The notes below the pieces were generated by a model. It was not told where the DNA came from. It did not search any database and saw nothing but the letters and a program-made list of their open reading frames with translations. From the NCBI GenBank assembly GCA_020355325.1, contig CP070664.1, forward strand, positions 2,103,129-2,141,517: a stretch of 38,389 nucleotides of DNA, given 5' to 3'. This document shows positions 1 to 7,129 of the stretch, piece after piece. Every line of letters begins with the position of its first letter. Within the stretch, counting starts at the first letter, position 1. A program made the position numbers and the translations under genes. Source of the stretch: Caldifarciminota bacterium (GTDB lineage Bacteria > Hydrothermota > Tepidihabitantia > SM23-42).

Positions 1-560
1 ATCGTTGCTGTTGCATCGGCAATGACGCATGTGTCCTCAAATTGTCCGTTATCTCCATTAATTCCAGATGGAATATCGACAGAAAAGACGAATGCATCAG
101 CGTTGTTGATCATTTCGATGAGTTTATAATAGATGCCGGTCGGCGCTCCCTCAAAACCAGTGCCGAAGAGTGCGTCGATGACCACAGCAGGGTGGAATGC
201 ATCGTAGATTTTCTTGATCGTACTGAGAGCAACCGTCTCATACATGTCGATTTCGGCTTTTTCTGCAAGGTTATAGTTGAGCCGTGCGTCTCCCTTTAAC
301 TCCGTTGCCTTACCCGCTAAGATAATCTTTACGAGAGAACCCCGATTCTGTAAGTGCCTCCCTATAACGAATCCATCGCCACCATTATTCCCCTTGCCAC
401 ATATGATTAAAACCTTCAGACCATCGACGTCAAAATATTCTTCAAGAACATTCACACATCCTCTGCCTGCATTCTCCATTAAGACACCGCCAGGAATACC
501 GAGTGTTTTCATCGACCACGCATCGATTTTTTTCATTTCAGCATTGGTCACAACGCGCAT
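1..560 (-). CDS. nnrE: NAD(P)H-hydrate epimerase domain (YjeF_N/NnrE), 3' end cut by window edge
   Basis: Read on the minus strand from ATG at 560-558, the frame is open to the left edge (186 codons). The protein begins MRVVTNAEMKKID and carries the YjeF_N nucleotide-binding signature GKGNNGGDGF at residues 55-64 and DALFGTG at 129-135, with D129 the likely catalytic Asp. This family epimerises hydrated NAD(P)H so that a dehydratase can repair it. Many bacterial versions are bifunctional with a C-terminal ADP-dependent dehydratase; that part would lie outside the window, so bifunctionality is unknown. There is no Shine-Dalgarno sequence, and a promoter ends 6 bp before the ATG, suggesting a leaderless message. 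The gene is divergent from hom. Confidence 0.9.
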   Translation of the reverse strand, partial: MRVVTNAEMKKIDAWSMKTLGIPGGVLMENAGRGCVNVLEEYFDVDGLKVLIICGKGNNGGDGFVIGRHLQNRGSLVKIILAGKATELKGDARLNYNLAEKAEIDMYETVALSTIKKIYDAFHPAVVIDALFGTGFEGAPTGIYYKLIEMINNADAFVFSVDIPSGINGDNGQFEDTCVIADATAT

Positions 561-566
561 AGTTCA

Positions 567-594
567 ATTTTATGAAAAAAAATTAGAAAGTCAA
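567..594 (-). promoter_or_regulatory. Sigma-70-type promoter of nnrE, leaderless geometry
   Basis: On the minus strand TTGACT (594-589) and TAAAAT (572-567) are separated by 16 bp. The -10 box ends 6 bp before the ATG at 560, so transcription would start at or within about a base of the start codon. Confidence 0.65.
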
Positions 595-595
595 G

Positions 596-616
596 AGAGA
601 GAACTTCGTTCTCTCT
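596..616. repeat. Inverted repeat between divergent nnrE and hom
   Basis: AGAGAGAAC (596-604) and GTTCTCTCT (608-616) form a perfect 9-bp stem with a 3-nt loop. It lies directly behind the nnrE -35 box. No T-run follows on either side, so it is not an obvious terminator; it could be an operator or have no role. Confidence 0.4.
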
Positions 617-688
617 GATGACAGTGATGTAAAAAAGATTACAGCGATATAAGATTACAAAAAACATCAATAGAATCACTCTTCTTTA

Positions 689-716
689 TTGACATACGTT
701 TTCCAGAGATTATAAT
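689..716 (+). promoter_or_regulatory. Consensus promoter of the hom operon
   Basis: Exact TTGACA (689-694), a 16-bp spacer and exact TATAAT (711-716). It lies 59 bp before the hom start codon, so unlike nnrE this transcript would have a leader with a Shine-Dalgarno sequence. Confidence 0.85.
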
Positions 717-775
717 AACTAAATTTTGTGTTTTAACCTTAATATTGTAACTTTCTATTATGAAGGAGTAGCTGA

Positions 776-1798
776 TTGAAATCCTATAATGTTGGACTGT
801 TGGGATTCGGCAATGTCAACATCGCATTCGTGAATCATTACGTTTCGATTGCAGACAAAATTGCAGAAGATTATGGCTTCCGTTTACAATTCGTTGCCTT
901 GTGTGACTCAAAGAGCATAATCTATGATAACAATCTCAATATGTCCGATATGGTAAAATGCAAAGAGCAAAAGCGTCCAGCAGGAGAAGAGTGCACCGAT
1001 CCCTTAGGTCGTTTCCTCGATCTCATCGTCAATAAAAAATTCGATATCCTCGTCGATGGGTTGCCGACATCAAAAACATATGAAGGACCGACCTTTCCTC
1101 TATTGATTGAAGCGTTGAAGCAAAACATAACTATAATTTGTGCCAACAAAGCGCCGCTCGTCTTCAGGGGCAAAGAGCTGTTAGATGCTGCGCAACAACA
1201 CAATTCTGTCATCGGTTTGAGCGGAACAACGGCTGGATCTCTCCCCACCTCTGGCGTGATGATGAACGAATTGGCAGGAACCGAGATCGTGCATATCAGG
1301 GCCATCGTTAATGGTACGAGTAATTACGTCCTCGATAGTATCATGTTTGGTGGTCTTACCCTGGATGAGGCGATTCATCATGCTGTTGAACTCGGCATCG
1401 CTGAACCCGATTACCAAAGTGACCTCGATGGTACCGATACCTGTTTCAAGATGATTATTCTCGGCCTGCTCGTAACCGGAGAAAACGTCCATCCGAATGA
1501 TGTTCCTCGCACCGGTATACTGGAGCTTAAACGTGGTTACATTACTTCTGCCGTAAAACAGGAAAAAGTATTCCGTCTCATTGGCACTCTTGCAATAGAA
1601 AATAATTCACCTCGAATAACGGTAGCACCAGAAATATTGGATGAAACAGATGCCCTCTATTCGGTCCATGGAACCGGTAAAGGGATAATTTTTAAAACAA
1701 AACACATGGGTGAACTCATCATCATCGAGGGATCTTCAAGCAGAACATCCATCGCTGCCACGATTCTTAAGGATATTATTAATGTATGTAAGCATTAA
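776..1798 (+). CDS. hom: Homoserine dehydrogenase, short form without ACT domain
   Basis: Predicted NAD(P)-dependent reduction of aspartate semialdehyde to homoserine (threonine/methionine branch), cytoplasmic. The 340-aa protein has a Rossmann glycine motif GFGNV at residues 10-14, the 'ANKAPL' segment of the family, a dimerisation/catalytic region with 'IVNGTSNYVLDSI', and the signature EPDYQSDLDGTD starting at E210. It ends without the C-terminal ACT regulatory domain of longer enzymes, so allosteric feedback by threonine is not expected from the sequence. The start is TTG at 776, chosen because AGGAG lies 7 bp upstream. It is the first gene of a plus-strand run whose next members look unrelated to amino-acid synthesis. 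Methionine-cycle genes metK and ahcY lie about 9 kb away. Confidence 0.9.
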   Translation: MKSYNVGLLGFGNVNIAFVNHYVSIADKIAEDYGFRLQFVALCDSKSIIYDNNLNMSDMVKCKEQKRPAGEECTDPLGRFLDLIVNKKFDILVDGLPTSKTYEGPTFPLLIEALKQNITIICANKAPLVFRGKELLDAAQQHNSVIGLSGTTAGSLPTSGVMMNELAGTEIVHIRAIVNGTSNYVLDSIMFGGLTLDEAIHHAVELGIAEPDYQSDLDGTDTCFKMIILGLLVTGENVHPNDVPRTGILELKRGYITSAVKQEKVFRLIGTLAIENNSPRITVAPEILDETDALYSVHGTGKGIIFKTKHMGELIIIEGSSSRTSIAATILKDIINVCKH

Positions 1799-2390
1799 AA
1801 AATTTACTCTTACGATACTCATTTTTTATTCTGGTGGATTTATTTTACAGAGCAGAACATCTGCTCTGCTCTCTGCTCAGAATCAGATTACAATCGGCGC
1901 AGGCTTTGGCCTACAGTCATATCCTTCAGAACTCGATCCTGGCGAATTGGTTATACATTATCCAGTCCTCTATCCGATGTTAGAGCTCAGCACACCGTTT
2001 GTGTCGAATGTTACTATCGTCAGCACCCTGTCAAGGACAGTTTCTGAAGGAAGTCTCTTAGCGTCATCAGCTTCCACCCAGTGTATGGAATTATATACTA
2101 CAGCCGTTGGTATTGATTATAATTTTGGAAGTACACGAAGGGAATTCAGAACCGGTATTCAATTTTTGGCAGGTTTCAGTACATACAGAAGTACTCGTTT
2201 CGCTGACCATTACACACGCACCGGATTGGGAGTAAAATTGTACGCACTTGGTACATACCCGCTATCTCGGTATTTCTCATGGGGCATACGGTCGGGACTG
2301 CAGCGGTTAAATATCCAAGGACTACCACGCGGTGATAACCTCAATCTGGATTCCTTTAATGTCGAAATGCTCATTTATTTTCTTTTATAG
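1782..2390 (+). CDS. Small outer-membrane beta-barrel-like protein, function unknown
   Basis: A 202-aa protein starting MYVSIKKFTLTILIFYSGG, which has a basic N-terminus and hydrophobic stretch of a signal peptide. The mature part alternates polar and hydrophobic residues with many aromatic and Gly positions (for example 'VGIDYNFGSTRREFRTGIQF') and ends in '...LIYFLL', consistent with an 8-strand-type outer-membrane barrel. I do not recognise a named family. An upstream in-frame ATG at 1710 exists, but it would overlap hom by 89 bp and bury the signal peptide. ATG 1782 has AAGGAT a short distance upstream and overlaps hom by only 17 bp, which implies cotranscription and possibly translational coupling. 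Confidence 0.65.
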   Translation: MYVSIKKFTLTILIFYSGGFILQSRTSALLSAQNQITIGAGFGLQSYPSELDPGELVIHYPVLYPMLELSTPFVSNVTIVSTLSRTVSEGSLLASSASTQCMELYTTAVGIDYNFGSTRREFRTGIQFLAGFSTYRSTRFADHYTRTGLGVKLYALGTYPLSRYFSWGIRSGLQRLNIQGLPRGDNLNLDSFNVEMLIYFLL

Positions 2391-2393
2391 AAC

Positions 2394-3389
2394 ATGCCGA
2401 AACTGCCGCTCTTAGAAAAAAAATTTTGGTTTAATGCTGAGCCTGATATTGTCAATAACTTGACTGGCAAAATTGTGCTCATAGATTTTTGGGACTATAC
2501 CTGCAATAACTGTATTCGTGCCATTCCCTATATCACGGAATGGCATAAGCGTTATGCTGATAAGGGACTCATTATTATTGGCGTCCATGCTCCAGAATTT
2601 GAATTTGCAAAGGAACGGGAAAATATTGCCCGCGCTGTAGCTGAGTTTAATCTGCGGTATCCAATCGTAATGGATAACGACCTTACTATCTGGAATTATC
2701 TGAGTAACCGTTATCGGCCTGCGAGGTATATTTTTGATATACAGGGTATGTTGCACTATCATCATGTTGGCGAGGGTAACTATGTAGAGATTGAGACGAT
2801 GACACAAAAATTACTATGTGAAATAAACCAGGATATTGAGTTACCAGAAATCATGAAGCCTGTCCGTGATATTGATGCACCCGGTGCGGTCTGCTATACA
2901 GTAACTCCCAAAATGTATTTGGGTAATGAACGGGGACGCATCGAAAATGAAGAGGCATGTGGAGGAACAGGGATTTTTGAGTTTCTAGATCCGGGAACAT
3001 ACCGAGAAGACACATTTTACTTAGAGGGCACCTGGTGGATTGGTTCAGAGTATATTCGCCCTGCGGCTGAGAATCGAGAGCCGTGTAGCATTATCGTCAA
3101 TTATAGTGCTGCAGAGGTAAATATGGTAATCGGACCAGAAAAAGATGATGGGTTTAAGGTTTATATCGAGCAGGATGAGAATGCACTGACTCCCGACAAT
3201 AAAGGCAATGATATCAAAACTGATTATGAAGATGGGAGGACATATCTTCTCATGGAAAGACCGAAGATGTATAACATAGTGAGAAATAATAAGACTGGTC
3301 GACACATTCTCAGACTCACCGCAACATCGCATAATGTTGCCGCCTATGCCTTTACCTTTGTTTCATCCTGTAAGGTGTCGCCAAAATAA
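2394..3389 (+). CDS. DipZ-like thioredoxin (TlpA fold plus C-terminal beta-sandwich domain)
   Basis: The N-terminal ~150 residues are a TlpA/DipZ-type thioredoxin domain: 'IDFWDYTCNNCIRAIPY' places a CxxC redox pair at C37 and C40 (CNNC), followed by 'GVHAPEFEF' and a cis-Pro-type region 'YRPARYIFD'. Residues ~180-331 resemble the domain that follows the thioredoxin in DipZ proteins ('FYLEGTWWIGSEYIRP', later 'VYIEQDENAL'). In DipZ both are attached to a CcdA-like membrane part; here there is no membrane domain and no signal peptide, so the protein should be soluble, perhaps cytoplasmic. The start lies 3 nt after the previous stop, so it belongs to the hom transcript. A disulfide or peroxide-related reductase role is inference. 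Confidence 0.75.
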   Translation: MPKLPLLEKKFWFNAEPDIVNNLTGKIVLIDFWDYTCNNCIRAIPYITEWHKRYADKGLIIIGVHAPEFEFAKERENIARAVAEFNLRYPIVMDNDLTIWNYLSNRYRPARYIFDIQGMLHYHHVGEGNYVEIETMTQKLLCEINQDIELPEIMKPVRDIDAPGAVCYTVTPKMYLGNERGRIENEEACGGTGIFEFLDPGTYREDTFYLEGTWWIGSEYIRPAAENREPCSIIVNYSAAEVNMVIGPEKDDGFKVYIEQDENALTPDNKGNDIKTDYEDGRTYLLMERPKMYNIVRNNKTGRHILRLTATSHNVAAYAFTFVSSCKVSPK

Positions 3390-3430
3390 GAAATATGAGA
3401 CAGTATGAATAATTCGAGCGAGGAGGATAC

Positions 3431-3751
3431 ATGACAATCAAACATTTAAAAGAGCTGGAAGAAAAAGAGATTGTTCCTGGCTATCGAGCCAAATTTGTAC
3501 ACACCCAGAATATGACGGTAGCCTATTGGAACATTACAGCGAACCATACCATGCCTGAACATGCACACCCCCATGAACAGGTTGTGAATCTGCTCGAGGG
3601 AACATTTGAACTCGTCATCGATGGAAGACCACAACGAGCTGAACCGGGCACCGTGATTGTTATTCCTGCCAACATAAAACATTCGGGAAATGCAATAACC
3701 GATTGTCGGATTCTCGATGTCTTCTACCCAGTACGCGAAGACTACCGCTGA
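3431..3751 (+). CDS. Single-domain cupin protein
   Basis: A 106-aa one-domain cupin. Motif 1 is visible as 'HAHPHEQVVNLLEG' (HxH...E...G, metal ligands) and motif 2 as 'PGTVIVIPANIKHSG' (final His ligand). These small cupins bind a divalent metal and act in sugar, dioxygenase or sensory chemistry; the substrate cannot be read from the sequence. ATG 3431 is preceded by an excellent GGAGG at 3421-3425. It is the fourth gene of the hom run, 41 nt after the thioredoxin gene. Confidence 0.8.
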   Translation: MTIKHLKELEEKEIVPGYRAKFVHTQNMTVAYWNITANHTMPEHAHPHEQVVNLLEGTFELVIDGRPQRAEPGTVIVIPANIKHSGNAITDCRILDVFYPVREDYR

Positions 3752-3779
3752 TGGAGCGCTTGAAGTTTAAAAATCAGCC

Positions 3780-4172
3780 GTGAACATGAGGGTTGCTCTT
3801 TATATTATTGTTCTATTTTCCTCTTTAGGTTGCCAAAAGGGTCTCGAGTTCTATACGATTCATTTCGAAGAATTTACTACTGAAATTGTTTTGGAGGATT
3901 CATCTCTGTTGTATAGAAATTTGGAAACGCTTGAAGATAATCCCAGAATTGAAATCGAACTCGCTGGGCATACGAATTCTGTCGGCCCAGCCTCAGAAAA
4001 TGTAATATTATCTCAAGCGCGGGCCGATACTATAAGATTATGGTTAATGAGAAATGAGATCGATTCATTGAGATTGACCTCGGTTGGATACGGTGAAACG
4101 ATTCCTATCGCTGACAATCGAACGGCTGAAGGCAGAGCGAAAAATGACCGCGTTGAGTTTGTCGAAAAGTAG
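3780..4172 (+). CDS. OmpA-like (Pal-type) peptidoglycan-binding protein, probable lipoprotein
   Basis: A 130-aa protein with a hydrophobic N-terminus ending in 'LFSSLGC', a plausible but not ideal lipobox, then directly an OmpA C-terminal domain: 'IELAGHTNSVG', 'LSQARADTIRLWL', 'LTSVGYGE' and 'GRAKNDRVEF'. The Asn/Arg pair of the last motif contacts meso-diaminopimelate in the family. It would tether the outer membrane to peptidoglycan. It is shorter than Pal (about 170 aa) and lacks the usual linker. Start is GTG 3780 or ATG 3786; no clear Shine-Dalgarno is visible, and coupling to the cupin gene 28 nt upstream is possible. It is the last gene of this run. Confidence 0.78.
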   Translation: MNMRVALYIIVLFSSLGCQKGLEFYTIHFEEFTTEIVLEDSSLLYRNLETLEDNPRIEIELAGHTNSVGPASENVILSQARADTIRLWLMRNEIDSLRLTSVGYGETIPIADNRTAEGRAKNDRVEFVEK

Positions 4173-4220
4173 ATCAACACCAAAGGACTCGATGTTGCAT
4201 AAAGATCGTGACCAGCCCAT

Positions 4221-4252
4221 TTTCTCATTTTGTCAATTGACAAAATGAGAAA
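4221..4252. repeat. 32-bp perfect palindrome
   Basis: Perfect dyad symmetry about 4236/4237 with core TGTCAATTGACA, so TTGACA (a -35 consensus) is present back to back on both strands. It lies 48 bp after the OmpA-like gene and 78 bp before the protease/PDZ gene. It could be an operator over the -35 box of the downstream gene or an RNA hairpin; no T-run follows. Confidence 0.8.
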
Positions 4253-4265
4253 GAGAGATTAATGT
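4237..4265 (+). promoter_or_regulatory. Possible promoter of the aspartyl protease/PDZ gene
   Basis: TTGACA (4237-4242) inside the palindrome, a 17-bp spacer and TAATGT (4260-4265). The -10 match is weak. The position, 64 bp before the start codon at 4330, is reasonable. Confidence 0.35.
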
Positions 4266-4329
4266 CTGTGTCTGTCTCCTTTGGTGGCTCATAGGATAAG
4301 AGAGCGAGTCGATAATAAACGGAGAAAAG

Positions 4330-6198
4330 ATGAAATTAAGTAAATCGACCATCGTGGTGTTCCTATTCATACTAACCACCTTCACTGCTACCAGAGCAGC
4401 TGAGTTAACGGACCCATACGAAATCTTAGCACAGCACTATGAGGCGATGGGTGGATTAGAAAAATTGAAAGCAGAAAAGACTACTTATATCGAAGGAGAA
4501 ATACTCCTGGAAGGCACAGGACTACAGGGAACATTCACGCAATGGAATGCGCATCCAATTCGCACGAGGCAGGAAGTTGATTTGACGATCATCAAGCAGA
4601 TCTCGGGCGACAATGGACAATTGAGTTGGAACGTCGATGCAAATGGAAAGCTACAGATTAAGAAAGATGAGAAAACCGTGAAGGCGCGAAGAGTCAAGGA
4701 GTTACTGGCACGCTATGAACATATAAATCCGGCATCTCCATATTTTAAGGTCTCATACAGAGGAATCGATACAGTCGATGCACGTGCATGTTATGTTGTC
4801 AAAATTACCAATACCGTCAATGAAGATGTACAACTCGATTACTACAATACAATGAATTTTGATTTAGAAAAAACTATAGAAATACAACCAGACCTGGAAA
4901 TGCACAGTGTCTATTCAGACTACCGTGATGTACAGGGTGTGAAGCACCCTTTTGTGATCAAACAGGAAGTCCTGCCAATCGGTCAAAAGATAACTCTTCG
5001 CATCAGAAGCTATGAGGTCAATGCTGATGTCGATGATGCACTTTTTGAACCGCCGTCCCAGGATGTAAAAGATTATCGATTCACGCATGGGGAGAGTGCG
5101 CAAAACATCCCTTTTCAATTTATCGAAAACCATATTTATCTGCCGATAAACATCAGAGGTAAAGAGAAACTGTGGGTACTCGATTCCGGTGCCGGAAAGA
5201 GTGTCGTCGACCTCGGCTATGCTACAGAACTCGGATTAACAGTAGAAGGTGAAATAAAGGCGATGGGTGCTGGGCATACGGTAAGTGTTTCGCTGACTAC
5301 GCTCCCTCCATTTACGATTCAAGATCTGCAATTCAGTGAGCAGAAGATTATAACCCTCGAGATTACTCCGCTCTTTCGAAAAGTATTGGGTCTGGATGTC
5401 GTGGGAATTCTCGGTTATGATTTCCTGTCCCGATTCATCACGAAGATCGATTATGCTCACGAACGTATTTCTTTTTATGAACCGGATAAATTTGTATACG
5501 ACGGCAACGGCAATGTGGTCGACGCGCCATTGGTGGATAATATGTTCGTCGTACCCATGACCGTCGACGAAAAATATTCTGGAAAATGGCTCATCGATCT
5601 CGGTGCAGATGGCTTAAGTTTTCACTATCCTTTTGCCGAAGAAAATAGTCTCCTGGACCGCTCTGGCATTGATGTTATCGAATTCGGTGCCGGTGGTGCA
5701 TTTACCTCACGGATGACAAAATTCCGTATCGCTGCACTAGCGGATTTCGTTACTGAAAATCCCATCATATCCATTCCGCGCCAAAAAGGAGAAGGCGCTT
5801 TTGCTAAAATTGAGCAGATTGGGAATATCGGGAATGATCTCTTGCGTCATTTTGTGCTCTATCTGGACTACAAAAATCAGCGCGTGATTCTCGAACAAGG
5901 TGAGGATTTTGGTAAACAATTTCCCCGAGATAAGAGTGGTCTGCAGATACTACATGGAGAGAGTGGGAATATTGAGGTATTTTCTGTCCCTCGCAATACC
6001 CCGGCTGAAAAGGCAGGATTCAAACAGGGCGATATTATACAGGCAATGAATGGTGTTGATGTAAACTACTTTGATGGCATCGTGGCGATTCGTAAATTGT
6101 TAAAAGAAAAAGCCGGCACAAAATACACCTTCACGGTTTTACGTAACGGAAAGACAAAAGAAATTACGCTAACACTGCACGACCTCTTTAAAGAGTAG
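4330..6198 (+). CDS. Secreted two-lobed retropepsin-like aspartyl protease with PDZ domain
   Basis: A 622-aa exported protein. Signal peptide MKLSKSTIVVFLFILTTFTATRA is followed by a LolA/outer-membrane-lipoprotein-like region (~25-250), two retropepsin-like lobes and a C-terminal PDZ domain (~535-615, 'NTPAEKAGFKQGDIIQAMNG'). Lobe 1 has the DSGAGKS motif at D285 with a later hydrophobic 'GILGYDFLSRF' segment. Lobe 2 has DLGADG at D423 with 'GNIGNDLLRHF'. The D-T/S-G second position is Leu in lobe 2. Such proteins cleave periplasmic or surface substrates, with the PDZ binding C-termini; the substrate is unknown. GGAG lies at 4321-4324, 5 bp before the ATG. The gene stands alone between the palindrome and a convergent neighbour. 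Confidence 0.8.
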   Translation: MKLSKSTIVVFLFILTTFTATRAAELTDPYEILAQHYEAMGGLEKLKAEKTTYIEGEILLEGTGLQGTFTQWNAHPIRTRQEVDLTIIKQISGDNGQLSWNVDANGKLQIKKDEKTVKARRVKELLARYEHINPASPYFKVSYRGIDTVDARACYVVKITNTVNEDVQLDYYNTMNFDLEKTIEIQPDLEMHSVYSDYRDVQGVKHPFVIKQEVLPIGQKITLRIRSYEVNADVDDALFEPPSQDVKDYRFTHGESAQNIPFQFIENHIYLPINIRGKEKLWVLDSGAGKSVVDLGYATELGLTVEGEIKAMGAGHTVSVSLTTLPPFTIQDLQFSEQKIITLEITPLFRKVLGLDVVGILGYDFLSRFITKIDYAHERISFYEPDKFVYDGNGNVVDAPLVDNMFVVPMTVDEKYSGKWLIDLGADGLSFHYPFAEENSLLDRSGIDVIEFGAGGAFTSRMTKFRIAALADFVTENPIISIPRQKGEGAFAKIEQIGNIGNDLLRHFVLYLDYKNQRVILEQGEDFGKQFPRDKSGLQILHGESGNIEVFSVPRNTPAEKAGFKQGDIIQAMNGVDVNYFDGIVAIRKLLKEKAGTKYTFTVLRNGKTKEITLTLHDLFKE

Positions 6199-6266
6199 AC
6201 TGCCGTATCCCTCGAACAAATAGTTCAGTAGTAAAATACAGCAGTCTTTTAAGAATTCACTACTTT

Positions 6267-6887
6267 TTAGAACTTCCCTAGTTTGAACGTCACCGATGCT
6301 GCTGGGCCACTCACATCATAATTACTCAGGTCATCAAAATTGACCCCGTATACGAGGCGATACGAGCCGCCGAGACCAATACGAAAATATCTTGTAACAT
6401 TCAATTCCAGATCAAGCCCGGGTTCAAGCACAAATACTGCGTCGATATACTGTTCATCATACCAAACATCATACCATCTCCTATAGCAAAGCCCACCACC
6501 ACCGATGAGTGAATGAACAGATAGGTGAATGAGTTCGTGCGAATTATTAATATATCCTACGAGAAGCCCACCGTAGCCAAAATCTACAAGCGGATCTCGA
6601 GCAGTGCCATACTCGAAGTCGTCCGCCAAACCAAACCCACCGACACCAATCATAAAATTCCGGTTAATAATGAGACCAGCATGTCCACCCGTGAACGCTT
6701 CAACATTATCATTTAACTCGGTAATTTTCATGACCGGAGCCACGAAAAAGCCTAATCTCGTTTTCCCCGTAATCAGTGTTTCATCCTGCGTCTCTCTTGG
6801 GACAGTACGGACTTCACTTTGAGCCATTCCCGATGTTATGAGTATGACAACAGTAACGAACAACAGCCTCTTCATTGTTCTATGCAT
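6267..6887 (-). CDS. Secreted beta-barrel-like protein, function unknown
   Basis: A 206-aa protein with a signal peptide (MKRLLFVTVVILITSGMAQS after a short MHRT extension). The rest is Gly/aromatic-rich alternating strands ('GHAGLIINRNFMIGVGGFG', 'FGYGGLLVGYINNSHELI') ending in 'ASVTFKLGKF', whose terminal Phe is typical of an outer-membrane beta-signal. I recognise no named family. Start at 6887 is supported by AAGGAGGT at 6900-6893 on the minus strand; the internal Met at 6875 is an alternative. It faces the protease/PDZ gene tail to tail, and it lies downstream of, but is separated by a terminator from, the C25 peptidase. Confidence 0.65.
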   Translation of the reverse strand: MHRTMKRLLFVTVVILITSGMAQSEVRTVPRETQDETLITGKTRLGFFVAPVMKITELNDNVEAFTGGHAGLIINRNFMIGVGGFGLADDFEYGTARDPLVDFGYGGLLVGYINNSHELIHLSVHSLIGGGGLCYRRWYDVWYDEQYIDAVFVLEPGLDLELNVTRYFRIGLGGSYRLVYGVNFDDLSNYDVSGPAASVTFKLGKF

Positions 6888-7035
6888 GATATACCTCCTT
6901 GGTATTTTTGGAACAAAAGTTGGGATTTTACTCTATCGTTTATCATCACTAATCTTTATTAGCAAAACCCATGCCAAAAAATAGTACGCAATTTTGAGAG
7001 AAAGATAGATATGATGCATAAATTTTGTATTTAGC

Positions 7036-7050
7036 GCACAAAATTTGTGC
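7036..7050. repeat. Inverted repeat GCACAAA-A-TTTGTGC
   Basis: A 7-bp inverted repeat around a single central A, partly overlapping a second possible hairpin (AAATTTTGT 7020-7028 with ACAAAATTT 7038-7046). It lies 150 bp upstream of the 6887 start, with TATAAT just behind it on the minus strand (7059-7054) but no good -35. This could be an operator in the leader of the barrel gene. Confidence 0.35.
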
Positions 7051-7073
7051 ACTATTATAGAAGCGTGTTGAGA

Positions 7074-7107
7074 TAAAAAAAGCAGGAGGGGCAAGGCCCC
7101 TCCTGCT
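7074..7107 (-). terminator. Rho-independent terminator of the C25 peptidase transcript
   Basis: Positions 7081-7107 form a perfect 12-bp GC-rich stem (AGCAGGAGGGGC / GCCCCTCCTGCT) with a 3-nt loop. On the minus strand it is followed by seven T residues (7080-7074), 23 bp after the peptidase stop codon. Confidence 0.92.
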
Positions 7108-7129
7108 CTGCGAGCGATTTCGTGATGCT

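Noticed and set aside
1710..1781. Start of the small barrel gene at ATG 1710
   Set aside because: Overlaps hom by 89 bp and would put a polar stretch before the signal peptide.
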